Part shown: positions 47,088 through 56,989 of the stretch, piece by piece | How positions within the stretch are numbered: the stretch's first letter is position 1 | Layout: the number at the start of each line of letters is the position of its first letter | From: Affinibrenneria salicis | GTDB taxonomy: Bacteria; Pseudomonadota; Gammaproteobacteria; Enterobacterales; Enterobacteriaceae | NCBI RefSeq assembly: GCF_008710095.1 | Contig: NZ_VYKJ01000009.1 | Span: 124,001 to 188,000 of the forward strand | Direction of reading: 5' to 3' | Length of the DNA: 64,000 nucleotides | Notes under the pieces: model-generated | Seen by the model: only the letters and a program-made list of their open reading frames with translations | What the model was told of the DNA's origin: nothing | Databases searched by the model: none | Program-made: the position numbers and the translations under genes

Positions 47088-47969
47088 GTCCGAAAAAAAG
47101 ACAAGGTCTGCAGCATGTATTTTTATAACTCAGGCTGTTTCCCTCAATTATCTGACCGATGTAAATAGCTTCGCATAATAGCGCTACACTTGCCCTGTAG
47201 GTTGAGTGACAACGATATTATGATTAAATCACAATCAACTGTTTTTAATGATTATTTAAATGTTCTTATCATCAGTTACGCGCTGTGGCATGGTCAAAAG
47301 TGAAACATCAATGCGCGAAGCTATTTAAAATCTCCCCCCTGACAGGGGACGCAGTAAAACCGGCCAAAAACAAATCAAAAAACAAACAAAATTAATACCT
47401 TTTTCTCATCGTCAGCCAGCGAAAATGAATTGCGGGACACAGCCTGATATTCTGTGCTGATACAACCAGTAACGATGCATGATCCGTACTACCAGCCTTG
47501 ATTATGTTGAACAGGTTTTAAAATTAGCCGGGAAATGCCATCATCGAATGCCCACAACACCGGGTGGAGAGTAATTAAAGCCAATATACATTTAACCATG
47601 TAACAATGATCCTATTTTAAATAACCATAGCGGATAAAAAAATAGAAAACCACCGTGGATACTGACGATTGGTCTGTAGATAATGAATGAGTTTAAAGGT
47701 AACGTTGAACGTTTATTTGAAATATGAGCGAATATTTTTTCATATAGCAATTCAGGCACAAAATAGCCCAAACATTAAGTTTATTCATTGAATTAACAGC
47801 AGCAAAAAACGCCATTCCTGCTTATTGTGAACCGTTCATGATAGCAAAGTTTCTCAAAGTGGCCGCCGTTACCAGTAATATAAACAAATATCCTATAGAA
47901 AAACGCAGGTAAATAGCACATATCAATTAGACTAATGCTCTAGCTCACAGACAATAACATCAGGTGGTT
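47088..47969. other. AT-rich non-coding stretch with MITE copy 2
   Basis: No gene is supported in these 882 bp. A 31-codon frame at 47476-47571 (MIRTTSLDYVEQVLKLAGKC) may be a coding relic. The MITE at 47162-47327 is described separately. Confidence 0.45.
47162..47327 (+). mobile_element. TA-flanked MITE, copy 2
   Basis: This copy is 166 bp, the same length as copy 1 at 28363, with about four base differences, so the two moved recently relative to the older copies 3 and 4. The ends are TAAATAGCTTCGC and GCGAAGCTATTTA. Confidence 0.7.
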
Positions 47970-48263
47970 ATGGTCGAAAATAAAAAATCGTGGCAGTATA
48001 AGATAAAATCCCCTCATATAAAACACGCAGTAAAATTATCCCTCTCCGCGGGAAATTCCATAAGAGAAATATCAGATGGCTGGTCTGATGTTAATCAGGT
48101 TATTTATTTATCACGAAAAATGTCAACAGAACTGCGCAAACAAATTGAACAAGCAGAACCTTTGTTAAAGTACTGGTCTGTCTCCAAAACGCCATATGAC
48201 CCGGCGGAAGAAGGATTCATCTGTAACAAGTATAAGGTCGCGATGTCGTTTCCTAAAAAATAA
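47970..48263 (+). CDS. Hypothetical 97-residue protein
   Basis: The ATG at 47970, behind AGGTGG, gives MVENKKSWQYKIKSPHIKHA and so on. A GTG six bases earlier is an alternative. The middle is helical and charged (MSTELRKQIEQAEPLLKYW), with no signal peptide and no recognised family. It is flanked by MITE copies 2 and 3. Confidence 0.4.
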   Translation: MVENKKSWQYKIKSPHIKHAVKLSLSAGNSIREISDGWSDVNQVIYLSRKMSTELRKQIEQAEPLLKYWSVSKTPYDPAEEGFICNKYKVAMSFPKK

Positions 48264-48552
48264 ACAAACCACAATAATATTTTAAATATAAATATTAAGT
48301 TACTTTTCATGCCTGTAAAAAACGCGAATGATAAAAAATGATTAAGTCGCCAGGAAATTTCAGACAACATTCATCCACACGAGAAAAACATCTGAACAAT
48401 ACCTGTTATCTTGTTATGTAAAACCCATGAAAAAGATCAGATCACTATTGTTATAACCAGGTTCCGCCAAATCAGCATATAACAAGCATAGCCACTGGCT
48501 TAACCTATCGTTTGTCACAACGTTATTTTTTAATCTATTTCTCTGGTTTCAC

Positions 48553-48709
48553 TAAATAGCTTCGCTATAATAGCGAGACGTTTGTCTCTGCTGGTTTCAG
48601 TGAAAACTGACATCATGCTTAAAGTGTAATTAACCGTTTTTATTATTTTATCATCAGTTGCGCGTTGTAGTACGGTCAAGAGAGAAGCATTAATGTGCGA
48701 AGATATTTA
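48553..48709 (+). mobile_element. TA-flanked MITE, copy 3 (diverged)
   Basis: A 157-bp relative of copies 1 and 2 with ends TAAATAGCTTCGC and GTGCGAAGATATTTA and a diverged centre. It lies in the 514-bp gap between the hypothetical gene and kptA; the rest of that gap (48264-48777) shows no gene. Confidence 0.6.
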
Positions 48710-48777
48710 GCCGAGTGCACTAAAATTGCAGCATAGATCAAGCTGATACAAATAACCACTTAATGAATAAAACAGGC

Positions 48778-49317
48778 TCAATCAAAAATAATAAACCTGA
48801 CCGGCACCACTGACGTTAACCAGACGCCATTTTCAGCCTGAAAAAATTTCAAACCATCTTCATACATAGACATAGCATTGATCCTGAGTATAGCGGGTTT
48901 CCCATGGCGTTGCCCAACTGCCAGCGCAGTAACTTTATCAGCGGAAAAATGCACATACTGGCGAGAACCTGCAATCAAACCGCTTTCCCGGATAGATGTA
49001 ACAAAACGCGTTGCAGTACCGTGATATAAATAAAACGGCGGGATTTTTTCACTATAAGCAATATCGACTTGCCGTGATGAGTGCCCCTGAACGGCCCGAA
49101 TTCTCAATCCATCATCAGAAATAGAAAATCGTTTTTTATCGCTGGTATTAACAACGTCCCTAATGATAGTTAAATCTAACTTTTTCCCTTTTTGGGCTGC
49201 GCATGTAATTAATTTAGAGATATCGGCCCATCCTTCACTGTCTAACAAAAGGCCAATAGCTTCAGGCTGATGGCGTAAAACATAGCTAAGAAACTTACTT
49301 ACCTCAATGTTATTCAT
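48778..49317 (-). CDS. kptA: RNA 2'-phosphotransferase KptA (Tpt1 family)
   Basis: KptA uses NAD to remove an internal RNA 2'-phosphate, forming ADP-ribose 1'',2''-cyclic phosphate. The 179-residue protein has the family signatures: [13 protein letters not shown] near residue 11 (catalytic Arg-His), [45 protein letters not shown] and [15 protein letters not shown]. All conserved Arg/His residues appear intact. Its bacterial role is unclear because bacteria lack the tRNA-splicing 2'-phosphate. It is opposite in strand to its neighbours, between MITE copies 3 and 4. Confidence 0.93.
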   Translation of the reverse strand: MNNIEVSKFLSYVLRHQPEAIGLLLDSEGWADISKLITCAAQKGKKLDLTIIRDVVNTSDKKRFSISDDGLRIRAVQGHSSRQVDIAYSEKIPPFYLYHGTATRFVTSIRESGLIAGSRQYVHFSADKVTALAVGQRHGKPAILRINAMSMYEDGLKFFQAENGVWLTSVVPVRFIIFD

Positions 49318-49877
49318 TTTATTTATGCTGTTCTGTTCTTACCTGTACCCCAAAAATGCTGGAGTTTTTTTTGCCCCAGAATTCGCAGATGCTATCCAGT
49401 GCAAACTTTTTGCTGATTTTATCAAAAGACAAGGTCCAGAGGTACTCTAAAAACCATAATAAATGATAACGGCAAGCAGAATTGGGTCTGTCAATATATT
49501 ATTGTTGAGTGCTGCAGATAAGCATGATAAAAGTTCGTATGCCGGCGCTAAAGACCCGATGATAACCGGACGTCCCGACAGCATAACTCCGCGCACCGCC
49601 AATGACGCACGGATTTAGAGAAATATTATGTTGCCCGAATCAGTAAAAAGTAACGGTATAAAAATCACATCATTATAAATAGCTTCGCGCATGGATGCTT
49701 CAATTTTTAGCACGCGACAACAAGTAACGAATTAAATAAATTAAAACAATCAGTTAAAACAGAATTTAATCATTATATCGTTGTTACTGCAATCTGCAAA
49801 GGCAAGCGTAGCGCTATTATGCGAAACTATTTATTCTGTAGTACAATCTGTAAAATAGCATTCGATAAGGAGTTAAT
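49318..49877. other. Non-coding stretch with MITE copy 4
   Basis: No gene is supported. It should contain the kptA promoter (minus) and the promoter of the 49878 gene (plus). The MITE occupies 49676-49833, ending 44 bp before that gene, and may supply part of its promoter. Confidence 0.45.
49676..49833 (-). mobile_element. TA-flanked MITE, copy 4 (inverted)
   Basis: A 158-bp copy in reverse orientation: it begins TAAATAGCTTCGCGCATGGATGCTTCA, the reverse complement of the right end of copy 1 in outline, and ends GCGCTATTATGCGAAACTATTTA. The centre is diverged. Confidence 0.6.
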
Positions 49878-50105
49878 ATGAAGATAACGGGAACCAGTTC
49901 GTATATTATACTGGATGATGGCGGCAGAAAAATCAAAGCAACCGGTGAAATGTTATCCGGTGGATTTATAGCCATTCTGGAGTCTATGAAATTTTTTGAG
50001 CCCCCTCATGAAAAAGAAGAATTAACAGAAGAAATTAAAAAAGAATACAGAGATAAAGCCATAAAAAAAACAAAAGGGACATCTATGGAGATTAAATTTG
50101 AATGA
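49878..50105 (+). CDS. Small protein resembling Imm74-type immunity proteins
   Basis: AAGGAG lies at ideal spacing before the ATG. The 75-residue product (MKITGTSSYIILDDGGRKIK, then TGEMLSGGFIAILESM) has the short beta pattern and the GE-L-GGFIA motif I associate with the Imm74 family of polymorphic-toxin immunity proteins; this is recall, not a search. The C-terminal third is Lys/Glu-rich. No cognate toxin is adjacent, so it would be an orphan immunity gene. Confidence 0.55.
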   Translation: MKITGTSSYIILDDGGRKIKATGEMLSGGFIAILESMKFFEPPHEKEELTEEIKKEYRDKAIKKTKGTSMEIKFE

Positions 50106-50889
50106 TTTTTCACCCTTCATACGCCAGGTTGCAGATACCTTAGCAAGGTGCAATTATCCACCCCATCCCTTCAGTCGCCGCCGTATGCCGCGTTCAAATC
50201 CTCTGCCGGCAATTCGCCTCTCTGATACATCCCTTAATAAGCGCATCTGACCTCAATGACCTTCATCCCTAAAACCCGCTTTTCCGGCAACGTTTTACAT
50301 TGTTATAAACGATAACGTTTGGCCTGCAACCTGAATAGCTAAGTAAATACTCGTCATATTTCAGGCTGCAGATGCACTGACCCGCGTTCGTTAACCAGAA
50401 TCGCCTGCCTGAAATAGGCGCTCATCTCGATTAATGCAAGATATCCTGTTTCTCACCGAAGCCAGCCGCTGGCCGGTCAGCTTCGCTCCCGACGAATTTG
50501 TCGCTTGCCTGCCGTCTTTCTGCAATTCGAATTATGTAACGTATATAAATAAAATACTATGGAAAGCGCTCATCGCCAGCATGACGAATACTCCGGAAGC
50601 GATAATTTTCAGCAACCTGAATGCCCGGCCAGGGCCGGGCATTTTTACTACGACAATATATACAGACATTACGTCAGGCTGGTAGTCAAATAGACGGCAG
50701 AAAAAACGAGAGGCTCTGGCTACCCGAAGGATTGTCCGGCGACCTGTAGATGACTCATCGGCAATGCAATACAGGAACATTTACGGCCTAACATATTCGA
50801 CATTATCGAATTAATCATTTAGCCATCTTTTCGTTTCCCGGTTAATAATCGGGAAAAATCTTATATTTTAGATTCACTCCATGCAGAGC
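50106..50889. other. Non-coding stretch with repeat E3
   Basis: No gene is supported; an 83-codon frame at 50434 lies mainly within the repeat and has no ribosome site. The repeat at 50345-50541 is described separately. A short hairpin GCCCGGCCAGGGCCGGGC at 50624-50641 with a following TTTTT is terminator-like. Confidence 0.45.
50345..50541 (-). repeat. Dispersed intergenic repeat, copy E3 (inverted)
   Basis: Begins AAATACTCGTCATATTTCAGG and ends CTTGCCTGCCGTCTTTCTGC followed by AATTCGAATTATG, the reverse complement pattern of copy E2 at 26957. The length, about 197 bp, agrees with E2. A single end of the same family (CCTGAAATATGACGAGTATA) lies at 59550-59569 upstream of yqgE. Confidence 0.55.
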
Positions 50890-51018
50890 TCATCCTTTTT
50901 TCTTATTTTTCCTTCTTGAATATAAAGAACTATTTTTTATCCTCCTGTAGTGTAGCGTGATAGAAATAATCGAAATGATAAAGAGCACTAATACAGCTAT
51001 CAGTACAAACCACTCCAT
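50890..51018 (-). CDS. Small single-span membrane protein (42 residues)
   Basis: On the minus strand the ATG at 51018, with GGGAAAG upstream, opens a 42-codon frame MEWFVLIAVLVLFIISIISI followed by a short tail rich in Arg and Lys and ending KNKKKG. The hydrophobic stretch of about 18 residues followed by a basic cytoplasmic tail is the form of small membrane proteins common in Enterobacterales. The function is unknown. Confidence 0.45.
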   Translation of the reverse strand: MEWFVLIAVLVLFIISIISITLHYRRIKNSSLYSRRKNKKKG

Positions 51019-51607
51019 AATATCTTTCCCAGCGTTATGATTTCCGGTGCGATAGAAATGGCTATATCAGTACAGGATACGCCCGGCAGGGCCTGGCTAC
51101 CTGTTACAGTTTGACCTGACGACACAACTTTTCTATGGCTCGCAACAGCCCTCCGCTGCAGCGCAGAGCACGCCATTAGCGAATGCGTCCTGCCGTTTGG
51201 CGTCATCAGGCTCAGCGATATCAATCTATATCAATAGAAAAAACAGATCAATAGATCATTTTTAATCGATTTTATTGATGATTTTTCCATTCAATACGTT
51301 CGATATCGATAGGGTAATGCTATGAATTTAAAAGTCATTTTTGGAAAAAATAGGATTTTTCCCCGACATCGCCAATTGAGCAATTTTCGTACACATGGAT
51401 TTTGTTAGTAAATTCATATACCTGTGCCATAGATTTTCAGTGATGCTTTCTTTTCATTTTAAATCCAAATTTTAACAAATATTTCTAAATGTTTCTAAAT
51501 CAATATCTGCGGAAATGCCAATAGGCCAGCAAAGATTGACAAATATTCTTACGTTATGCATTTTTGAATTAATCATCATTGATCGAAAAATCATTGGATG
51601 TTTTATC
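51019..51607. other. AT-rich region upstream of the LuxR-type gene
   Basis: No gene is supported. The 51230-51600 part is strongly AT-rich with many TTGAT/ATCAA motifs, as often seen in H-NS-silenced promoters; it probably holds the promoter of the regulator at 51608. Confidence 0.4.
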
Positions 51608-52210
51608 ATGGACGTCAGAATACTCAGTAAATGCAACTTTACTGTGCTGGGTTTAAGGAGTGTTTTCTCAGAGATACCGACACTTTATGTTCGTTCGACC
51701 AGCAGAGTTAATATTCAACAGCAGGGGAAAAGGAAATGTATATTTATTATTGATAGTTGCGATAGCAATTTCAGTGACTATTATCACTTTATAAAAATGA
51801 ATTTTTGTGACGTAGCATCCGTATTTATCATTATAAATAATGTAAATCATCTTCCGGTTTTCATTGATGAAAAAACCATCGTTGTCTCACGGGCAATGCC
51901 GGTAGACTATTTTTCCCGTATATTGTGCTTTGCCCAGCCGAACGGACGGGGCGCCACGCATCCGGTTAAGCTATCAGAAGCCGAATATACGGTTTTTCGC
52001 TACTGGAGCATGGGTTACAGTTCGGAAAAAATTACTGAATTAACCGGAATAAAACGCAAATCGGTGCTTAACAGTAAATCCCGATTGCTGAATAAATATG
52101 GCGTACGCGATAAGGGATCGCTGCTGATGATCTCCCGGCTTATTTTTAACCCTAAAAAAGAATATTCATCGCCACATTATCCAATCTGCCAGCAAGATCT
52201 TATCCGCTGA
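51608..52210 (+). CDS. LuxR-family helix-turn-helix regulator
   Basis: The ATG at 51608 gives 200 residues starting MDVRILSKCNFTVLGLRSVF; a frame open from 51515 lacks a ribosome site. The C-terminal LuxR-type HTH is clear (LSEAEYTVFRYWSMGYSSEKITELTGIKRKSV, about residues 145-180, cited in two parts, then SRLLNKYGVRDKGSLL). The N-terminal half resembles a receiver fold (FIIDSC, FIIINNVNHLPVFI) but lacks a clear phosphoryl-acceptor set, as in the RcsB/BglJ-like atypical regulators. It is the last gene of the island and could regulate it. Confidence 0.8.
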   Translation: MDVRILSKCNFTVLGLRSVFSEIPTLYVRSTSRVNIQQQGKRKCIFIIDSCDSNFSDYYHFIKMNFCDVASVFIIINNVNHLPVFIDEKTIVVSRAMPVDYFSRILCFAQPNGRGATHPVKLSEAEYTVFRYWSMGYSSEKITELTGIKRKSVLNSKSRLLNKYGVRDKGSLLMISRLIFNPKKEYSSPHYPICQQDLIR

Positions 52211-52390
52211 TTATCCGGCTATTTTAGCTTGCCGATGCCCCTTGCTCACGAAGCGGGGACGTCGTTATCACGCACAGTTAGCGCCGGGTTCCCGCCCAAA
52301 GCGGACGACAAACGAAGAAAACAGGCGATATGCCCGGACGCTAAAGGGAATGCCCGACGACATTCCCTTTGCCAGCACGTTGATTAACGC

Positions 52391-54370
52391 TTATTCATCT
52401 TCCAGGTAGGTGTATCCATATAACCCGGCTTCGAACTCCTCAAGGAACTGAGCCTGAAGCTCGCTGTCCAGATCGGTTTCTTTCACCTGATCGCGGAAAC
52501 GAGTAAGCAAAACTTCAGGATCAAGCTGTACGTATTCCAGCATGTCGGCCACCGTGTTGCCCTCGTCCGACTCTTCCAGTTCAATCGAACCGTCCTGGAA
52601 GACAAACACATCCACCGTCGCGGTATCGCCGAACAGGTTGTGCATATTGCCGAGAATTTCCTGATAGGCGCCCACCATAAAGAACCCTAACAGCGGCGGA
52701 TTATCCGCATCGTAAGGAGGCATCGGCATCGTGGTGGCAATACCGTCGCCGTCAATATAGTGGTCGATGGTGCCGTCCGAGTCGCAGGTAATATCCAGCA
52801 GAACGGCGCGACGCTCAGGCGGCTTATCCAGCCCTTCCAGCGGCATCACCGGAAAGAGTTGGTCGATCCCCCATGCGTCAGGCACCGACTGAAACAGCGA
52901 GAAGTTAACGTACAGCTTGTCGGCCATCCGTTCCTGCAGTTCATCAATAATCGGTCGATGCGCGCGGTTACTGGGATCCAGCTGCTGCTGAATCTGCTGA
53001 CAGATGCTCAGATACAGCTGCTCTGCCCACGCGCGCTGAGTCAGATCCAGCATGCCGTGCGTATATTGCGTGTGCACATCGTGTAAATCCATCTGACTGT
53101 CATGCAGCCATTCCCGCAGCGAACGCCGGTTACGAGGCTCCTGCATTTCCTGCCAGGTTGCCCACATACTTTCCAGCGCGCGCGGCGCATCCTCTTCCGG
53201 CGCGTGCGGCTCGCTGAATTCGTTGCGCTCCACCCCGATGATATTGGAGACCAACACAGTATGATGCGCCGTTACCGCGCGGCCGGACTCCGTGATCACC
53301 GTCGGATGCGGCAGACCATACTCGTTACAGGCGTCGCCGATACCCCAGATCACGTTGTTGGCGTATTCGTTCAGGCCATAGTTCACCGAACAATCGGACT
53401 GCGAGCGCGTCCCTTCATAGTCGACCCCGAGACCGCCGCCCACATCGAAGCACTGGATATTAACGCCCAGCTTATGCAGCTCAACGTAAAAACGGGCGGA
53501 CTCGCGCACCCCGGTCGCAATATCGCGGATATTGGCCAGCTGAGAGCCAAGGTGGAAATGCAGCAGTTGCAGGCTTTCCAGTTGACCGGCCTTGCGCAAC
53601 AATTCGACCAGCTGCAAGACCTGCACCGCCGCCAGACCAAATTTAGATTTTTCGCCGCCGCTGGACTGCCATTTGCCGGATCCCTGCGAGGCCAGACGCG
53701 CACGCACGCCCAGACGGGGCACAACATTCAGTCGGTTGGCCTCTTCCAGCACCAGCTTAATTTCCGACATTTTCTCAATCACCAGGTACACCTTGTGCCC
53801 CAGCTTTTCACCGATCAGCGCCAGACGGATATATTCTCGGTCTTTATAGCCGTTGCACACGATGACCGTGCGCGTCATGCCGGCATGGGCCAGCACCGCC
53901 ATTAGCTCCGCCTTCGAACCGGCTTCCAGCCCCAGCGGCTCTCCCGAGTTGACCAGTGACTCAATGACCCGCCGATGCTGGTTAACTTTTATCGGATAAA
54001 CGAGAAAATAGCCGCCTTCATAGCCGAACGATTCGCGCGCCCGCCGAAATGCGCCGTTAATGGAGCGCAGACGATGCTGCAAAATTTGCGGGAAACAAAA
54101 CAGCGCGGGCAATCGCTGCCCCTGCTGCTGGCGTTCTTTCACCAGCGTGGCCAGATCGACCGTCGCATCAGGAACATCAGGATCGGGGCAAACGCTAATA
54201 TGCCCCAGTTCATTGACGTCATAATAGTTATTGCCCCACCAGGCAATGTTGTATGTACGCAGCATCTCACTGGCATTCAGATCGTTCATGGCAACCTCCT
54301 GCATGGAGCGCAAATTATTCGCTTTAGCCGTCGCCGATGCTCCACGGCGAATCGTATCGTCAGACATCAC
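52391..54370 (-). CDS. speA: Biosynthetic arginine decarboxylase
   Basis: SpeA converts arginine to agmatine, the first step of putrescine synthesis through SpeB. The 659-residue protein matches the family length (E. coli 658). The PLP-binding Lys region [11 protein letters not shown] (about residue 127), [27 protein letters not shown] and the C-terminal [17 protein letters not shown] are present. In E. coli speB (agmatinase) follows speA; here the T6SS island follows instead and speB is absent from the window. Confidence 0.97.
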   Translation of the reverse strand: MMSDDTIRRGASATAKANNLRSMQEVAMNDLNASEMLRTYNIAWWGNNYYDVNELGHISVCPDPDVPDATVDLATLVKERQQQGQRLPALFCFPQILQHRLRSINGAFRRARESFGYEGGYFLVYPIKVNQHRRVIESLVNSGEPLGLEAGSKAELMAVLAHAGMTRTVIVCNGYKDREYIRLALIGEKLGHKVYLVIEKMSEIKLVLEEANRLNVVPRLGVRARLASQGSGKWQSSGGEKSKFGLAAVQVLQLVELLRKAGQLESLQLLHFHLGSQLANIRDIATGVRESARFYVELHKLGVNIQCFDVGGGLGVDYEGTRSQSDCSVNYGLNEYANNVIWGIGDACNEYGLPHPTVITESGRAVTAHHTVLVSNIIGVERNEFSEPHAPEEDAPRALESMWATWQEMQEPRNRRSLREWLHDSQMDLHDVHTQYTHGMLDLTQRAWAEQLYLSICQQIQQQLDPSNRAHRPIIDELQERMADKLYVNFSLFQSVPDAWGIDQLFPVMPLEGLDKPPERRAVLLDITCDSDGTIDHYIDGDGIATTMPMPPYDADNPPLLGFFMVGAYQEILGNMHNLFGDTATVDVFVFQDGSIELEESDEGNTVADMLEYVQLDPEVLLTRFRDQVKETDLDSELQAQFLEEFEAGLYGYTYLEDE

Positions 54371-55107
54371 GTCTCCCCTGATTTTGGCTCTGCCGCCCGC
54401 TATCTCTCTTTACCGCGCGTTGCCCGCAGGTAAACCTGTCGATAACCGCCGGTGCTGATGGTGAAAAAAACCGTCCGACACAATATGCCGGCGATTTACT
54501 ACTGCTATAAGTGTAAAACACGTTGTCGGACTCCGTGCAACGGGTCATGAAAACTAGCGCGAAACGCCGCATAATGACGGCCGGTTCGCCCGGAAACAGA
54601 ACGATTAAAAGACGGCTTAACCGGCTCGTGAATCCTGTGAAGCACGTAAATATGGTTGATTCTGGGATCGAAAAGAACCGGAGAAAGGATCGGCTGACCA
54701 TGACAATATCGTGCCGACAAGAAAGTATTGTGAACGTAGCTGGCTCGCTAAACAACGGATCATTAAATCTTCGCTCCTCCACGCCCGCCGCGGCCAGGCG
54801 ATCTGGCTATCAATGGAACTGCTAACATACCACATGCGACCCGCCATGATATGACACATTGCGGCCAATAAAAACAGCCGGGCGGTTATACAGATACGGC
54901 AATAAAAATGCAAAATGAAAATATCTCATTATCATTCGCATAGAGTAAAAACAAACAATTACCACGAGTTATCCTGACGTTGCATTGGCTTCGGTCGAAA
55001 AAGCGCTGGCATTGATGCTGAAACGTGTCCTAGAATAGCCATCCAGATGTTAATCCATCTATACTGATTAACCGCTTAACAGCTTCGTTTTTGAAGGTAA
55101 AAAACTA
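54371..55107. promoter_or_regulatory. Divergent region speA/metK
   Basis: This 737-bp gap holds the promoters of speA and metK. E. coli carries the small yqgB here, but no similar frame was found. The part at 54905-54970 is AT-rich. A tandem MetJ-like site is listed separately. Confidence 0.4.
55045..55060 (+). promoter_or_regulatory. Possible tandem MetJ boxes
   Basis: AGATGTTA and ATCCATCT stand side by side, each matching five of eight positions of the MetJ box AGACGTCT, with the correct 8-bp period, 48 bp before the metK ATG. metK is a known MetJ target. The match is weak. Confidence 0.3.
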
Positions 55108-56262
55108 ATGGCTAAACACCTCTTTACGTCCGAGTCTGTATCAGAGGGACATCCCGATAAGATTGCCGATCAGATTTCGGATGCCGTTTTAGACGCCATC
55201 CTGGAACAGGATCCAAAAGCTCGTGTGGCCTGCGAGACTTACGTAAAAACCGGTATGGTCTTAGTTGGCGGTGAAGTTACCACCAGCGCCTGGGTTGATA
55301 TCGAAGAAATCACCCGCCGTACCGTCCGTGAAATCGGCTATGTTCATTCCGATATGGGCTTTGATGCCAATTCCTGCGCCGTCCTGAGCGCGATAGGCAA
55401 ACAGTCTCCCGATATTAACCAGGGCGTTGACCGTATTGACCCGCTGGAGCAGGGCGCGGGCGACCAGGGTCTGATGTTCGGTTATGCCACCAACGAAACG
55501 GACGTGCTGATGCCGGCGCCCGTAACTTATGCGCACCGTCTGGTGCAGCGTCAGTCAGAAGTGCGTAAGAACGGCACGCTGCCCTGGCTGCGTCCTGACG
55601 CCAAAAGTCAGGTGACATTCCTGTACGATGGCGGGAAAATTGTAGGCATCGACGCCGTTGTTCTTTCCACTCAGCACGCCGAAAGCATCGAACAGAAAGA
55701 GCTGCACGAAGCGGTGATGGAAGAAATCATCAAGCCGATTCTGCCCGCTGAATGGCTGTCCGCCAGCACCAAATACTTCATTAACCCGACCGGCCGTTTT
55801 GTTATCGGCGGCCCGATGGGCGACTGCGGTCTGACCGGTCGTAAAATTATTGTTGATACCTACGGCGGCGCGGCTCGTCACGGCGGCGGCGCTTTCTCCG
55901 GTAAGGATCCGTCCAAGGTTGACCGTTCCGCAGCCTATGCGGCTCGCTACGTGGCGAAAAATATCGTGGCCGCCGGCCTGGCCGACCGCTGCGAAATTCA
56001 GGTTTCCTATGCGATTGGCATAGCCGACCCAACCTCGATCGCGATCGAAACATTCGGTACGGAAAAAGTGGCAACCGAGCTGCTGTCTCAGCTGGTGCGC
56101 GAATTCTTCGATCTGCGTCCGTACGGTCTGATTCAGATGCTGGATCTGCTGCACCCGATCTATCGCGAAACCGCTGCCTACGGTCACTTTGGTCGTGAAC
56201 ACTTCCCGTGGGAAAAAACCGACAAAGCGGCGCAGCTGCGTGAAGCCGCCGGCCTGAAATAA
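55108..56262 (+). CDS. metK: S-adenosylmethionine synthase
   Basis: MetK makes S-adenosylmethionine from methionine and ATP. The 384-residue product has the E. coli length. The N-terminal [20 protein letters not shown] motif, [12 protein letters not shown] near residue 115 and the P-loop-like [19 protein letters not shown] near 260 are conserved. A strong terminator follows. Confidence 0.98.
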   Translation: MAKHLFTSESVSEGHPDKIADQISDAVLDAILEQDPKARVACETYVKTGMVLVGGEVTTSAWVDIEEITRRTVREIGYVHSDMGFDANSCAVLSAIGKQSPDINQGVDRIDPLEQGAGDQGLMFGYATNETDVLMPAPVTYAHRLVQRQSEVRKNGTLPWLRPDAKSQVTFLYDGGKIVGIDAVVLSTQHAESIEQKELHEAVMEEIIKPILPAEWLSASTKYFINPTGRFVIGGPMGDCGLTGRKIIVDTYGGAARHGGGAFSGKDPSKVDRSAAYAARYVAKNIVAAGLADRCEIQVSYAIGIADPTSIAIETFGTEKVATELLSQLVREFFDLRPYGLIQMLDLLHPIYRETAAYGHFGREHFPWEKTDKAAQLREAAGLK

Positions 56263-56279
56263 TCCGGCTTGCGTTATGA

Positions 56280-56309
56280 AACGGTGAACATACGGTTCAC
56301 CGTTTTTTT
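56280..56309 (+). terminator. Terminator of metK
   Basis: AACGGTGAAC (56280-56289) pairs with GTTCACCGTT (56295-56304) around a 5-nt loop, followed by a run of T to 56309. It is a standard intrinsic terminator. Confidence 0.88.
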
Positions 56310-56380
56310 ATCTCATGATCCTGAGAGACGCAGGCTAAATCCGGTTGCATCGCTCCTGGCCGCGTTTTATCCTGCCAGCC

Positions 56381-56893
56381 ATGAATACGCCCCGCATCCC
56401 CATCGCTCTGCATCAGGCCGTTATGCGCACCCTGCGCGTCGCGCTGCAGCAGGCCAATCACCGGCTTGATGCCCGCTACCCGGAACCCGTGGTTAATTAT
56501 CAACAGCGCGGCGCCACGGCGGGCAGCGCATGGCTGCAAAACTGGGAGATTCGCCTTAATGCGGTTTTGTTGCGCGAAAATCAGCAACATTTTATCGATG
56601 AGGTTATCCCGCATGAGCTGGCCCATCTGCTGGTCTACGCCCGCTTCGGCCGGGTTGCCCCGCACGGCAAAGAGTGGCGCTGGATGATGGAACAGGTGCT
56701 GGCGGTGCCGGCGCGCCGCACGCATAACTTTGCCCTTGCGTCGGTACAGGGCAAAACCTTTTTCTATCGTTGCCAGTGCCAGCAACATCAGTTGAGCATA
56801 CGGCGTCATAACCGGGTGCTGCGCGGCGAAACGGAATACCGCTGCCGGCGCTGCGGCGAAGTGTTACGCCCGGAGCCTCCCCACTCCAGCTAA
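56381..56893 (+). CDS. sprT: SprT zinc-metallopeptidase-like protein
   Basis: SprT is a SprT/Spartan-family protein of uncertain role in E. coli. The start at 56381 ([15 protein letters not shown]) matches E. coli; the longer frame from 56345 does not. The 170-residue protein has HELAHLL near residue 80, with a further His in PHGKEW, and a C-terminal zinc ribbon with two Cys pairs (YRCQCQ, YRCRRCG). galP, between metK and sprT in E. coli, is missing here. Confidence 0.94.
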   Translation: MNTPRIPIALHQAVMRTLRVALQQANHRLDARYPEPVVNYQQRGATAGSAWLQNWEIRLNAVLLRENQQHFIDEVIPHELAHLLVYARFGRVAPHGKEWRWMMEQVLAVPARRTHNFALASVQGKTFFYRCQCQQHQLSIRRHNRVLRGETEYRCRRCGEVLRPEPPHSS

Positions 56894-56989
56894 AGGACAA
56901 ATTTTACCCATAAGCCGGCCCACTGTTTGCCTCGCCGTATTTCATCCGGTACTCTGCCTGCTTTCATTCTCAGCTGGTTGTTTTGGAAT

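Noticed and set aside
50434..50685. 83-codon plus-strand frame
   Set aside because: Most of it is translation of repeat E3 and a hairpin; no ribosome site.
54360..54782. 140-codon frame on the minus strand upstream of speA, as yqgB or a leader
   Set aside because: No similarity to YqgB and no ribosome site; low-quality composition.
54905..54945. Possible Fur box upstream of metK
   Set aside because: The AATGATAATGAGA-like stretch matches only about 11 of 19 consensus positions and no iron gene is near.
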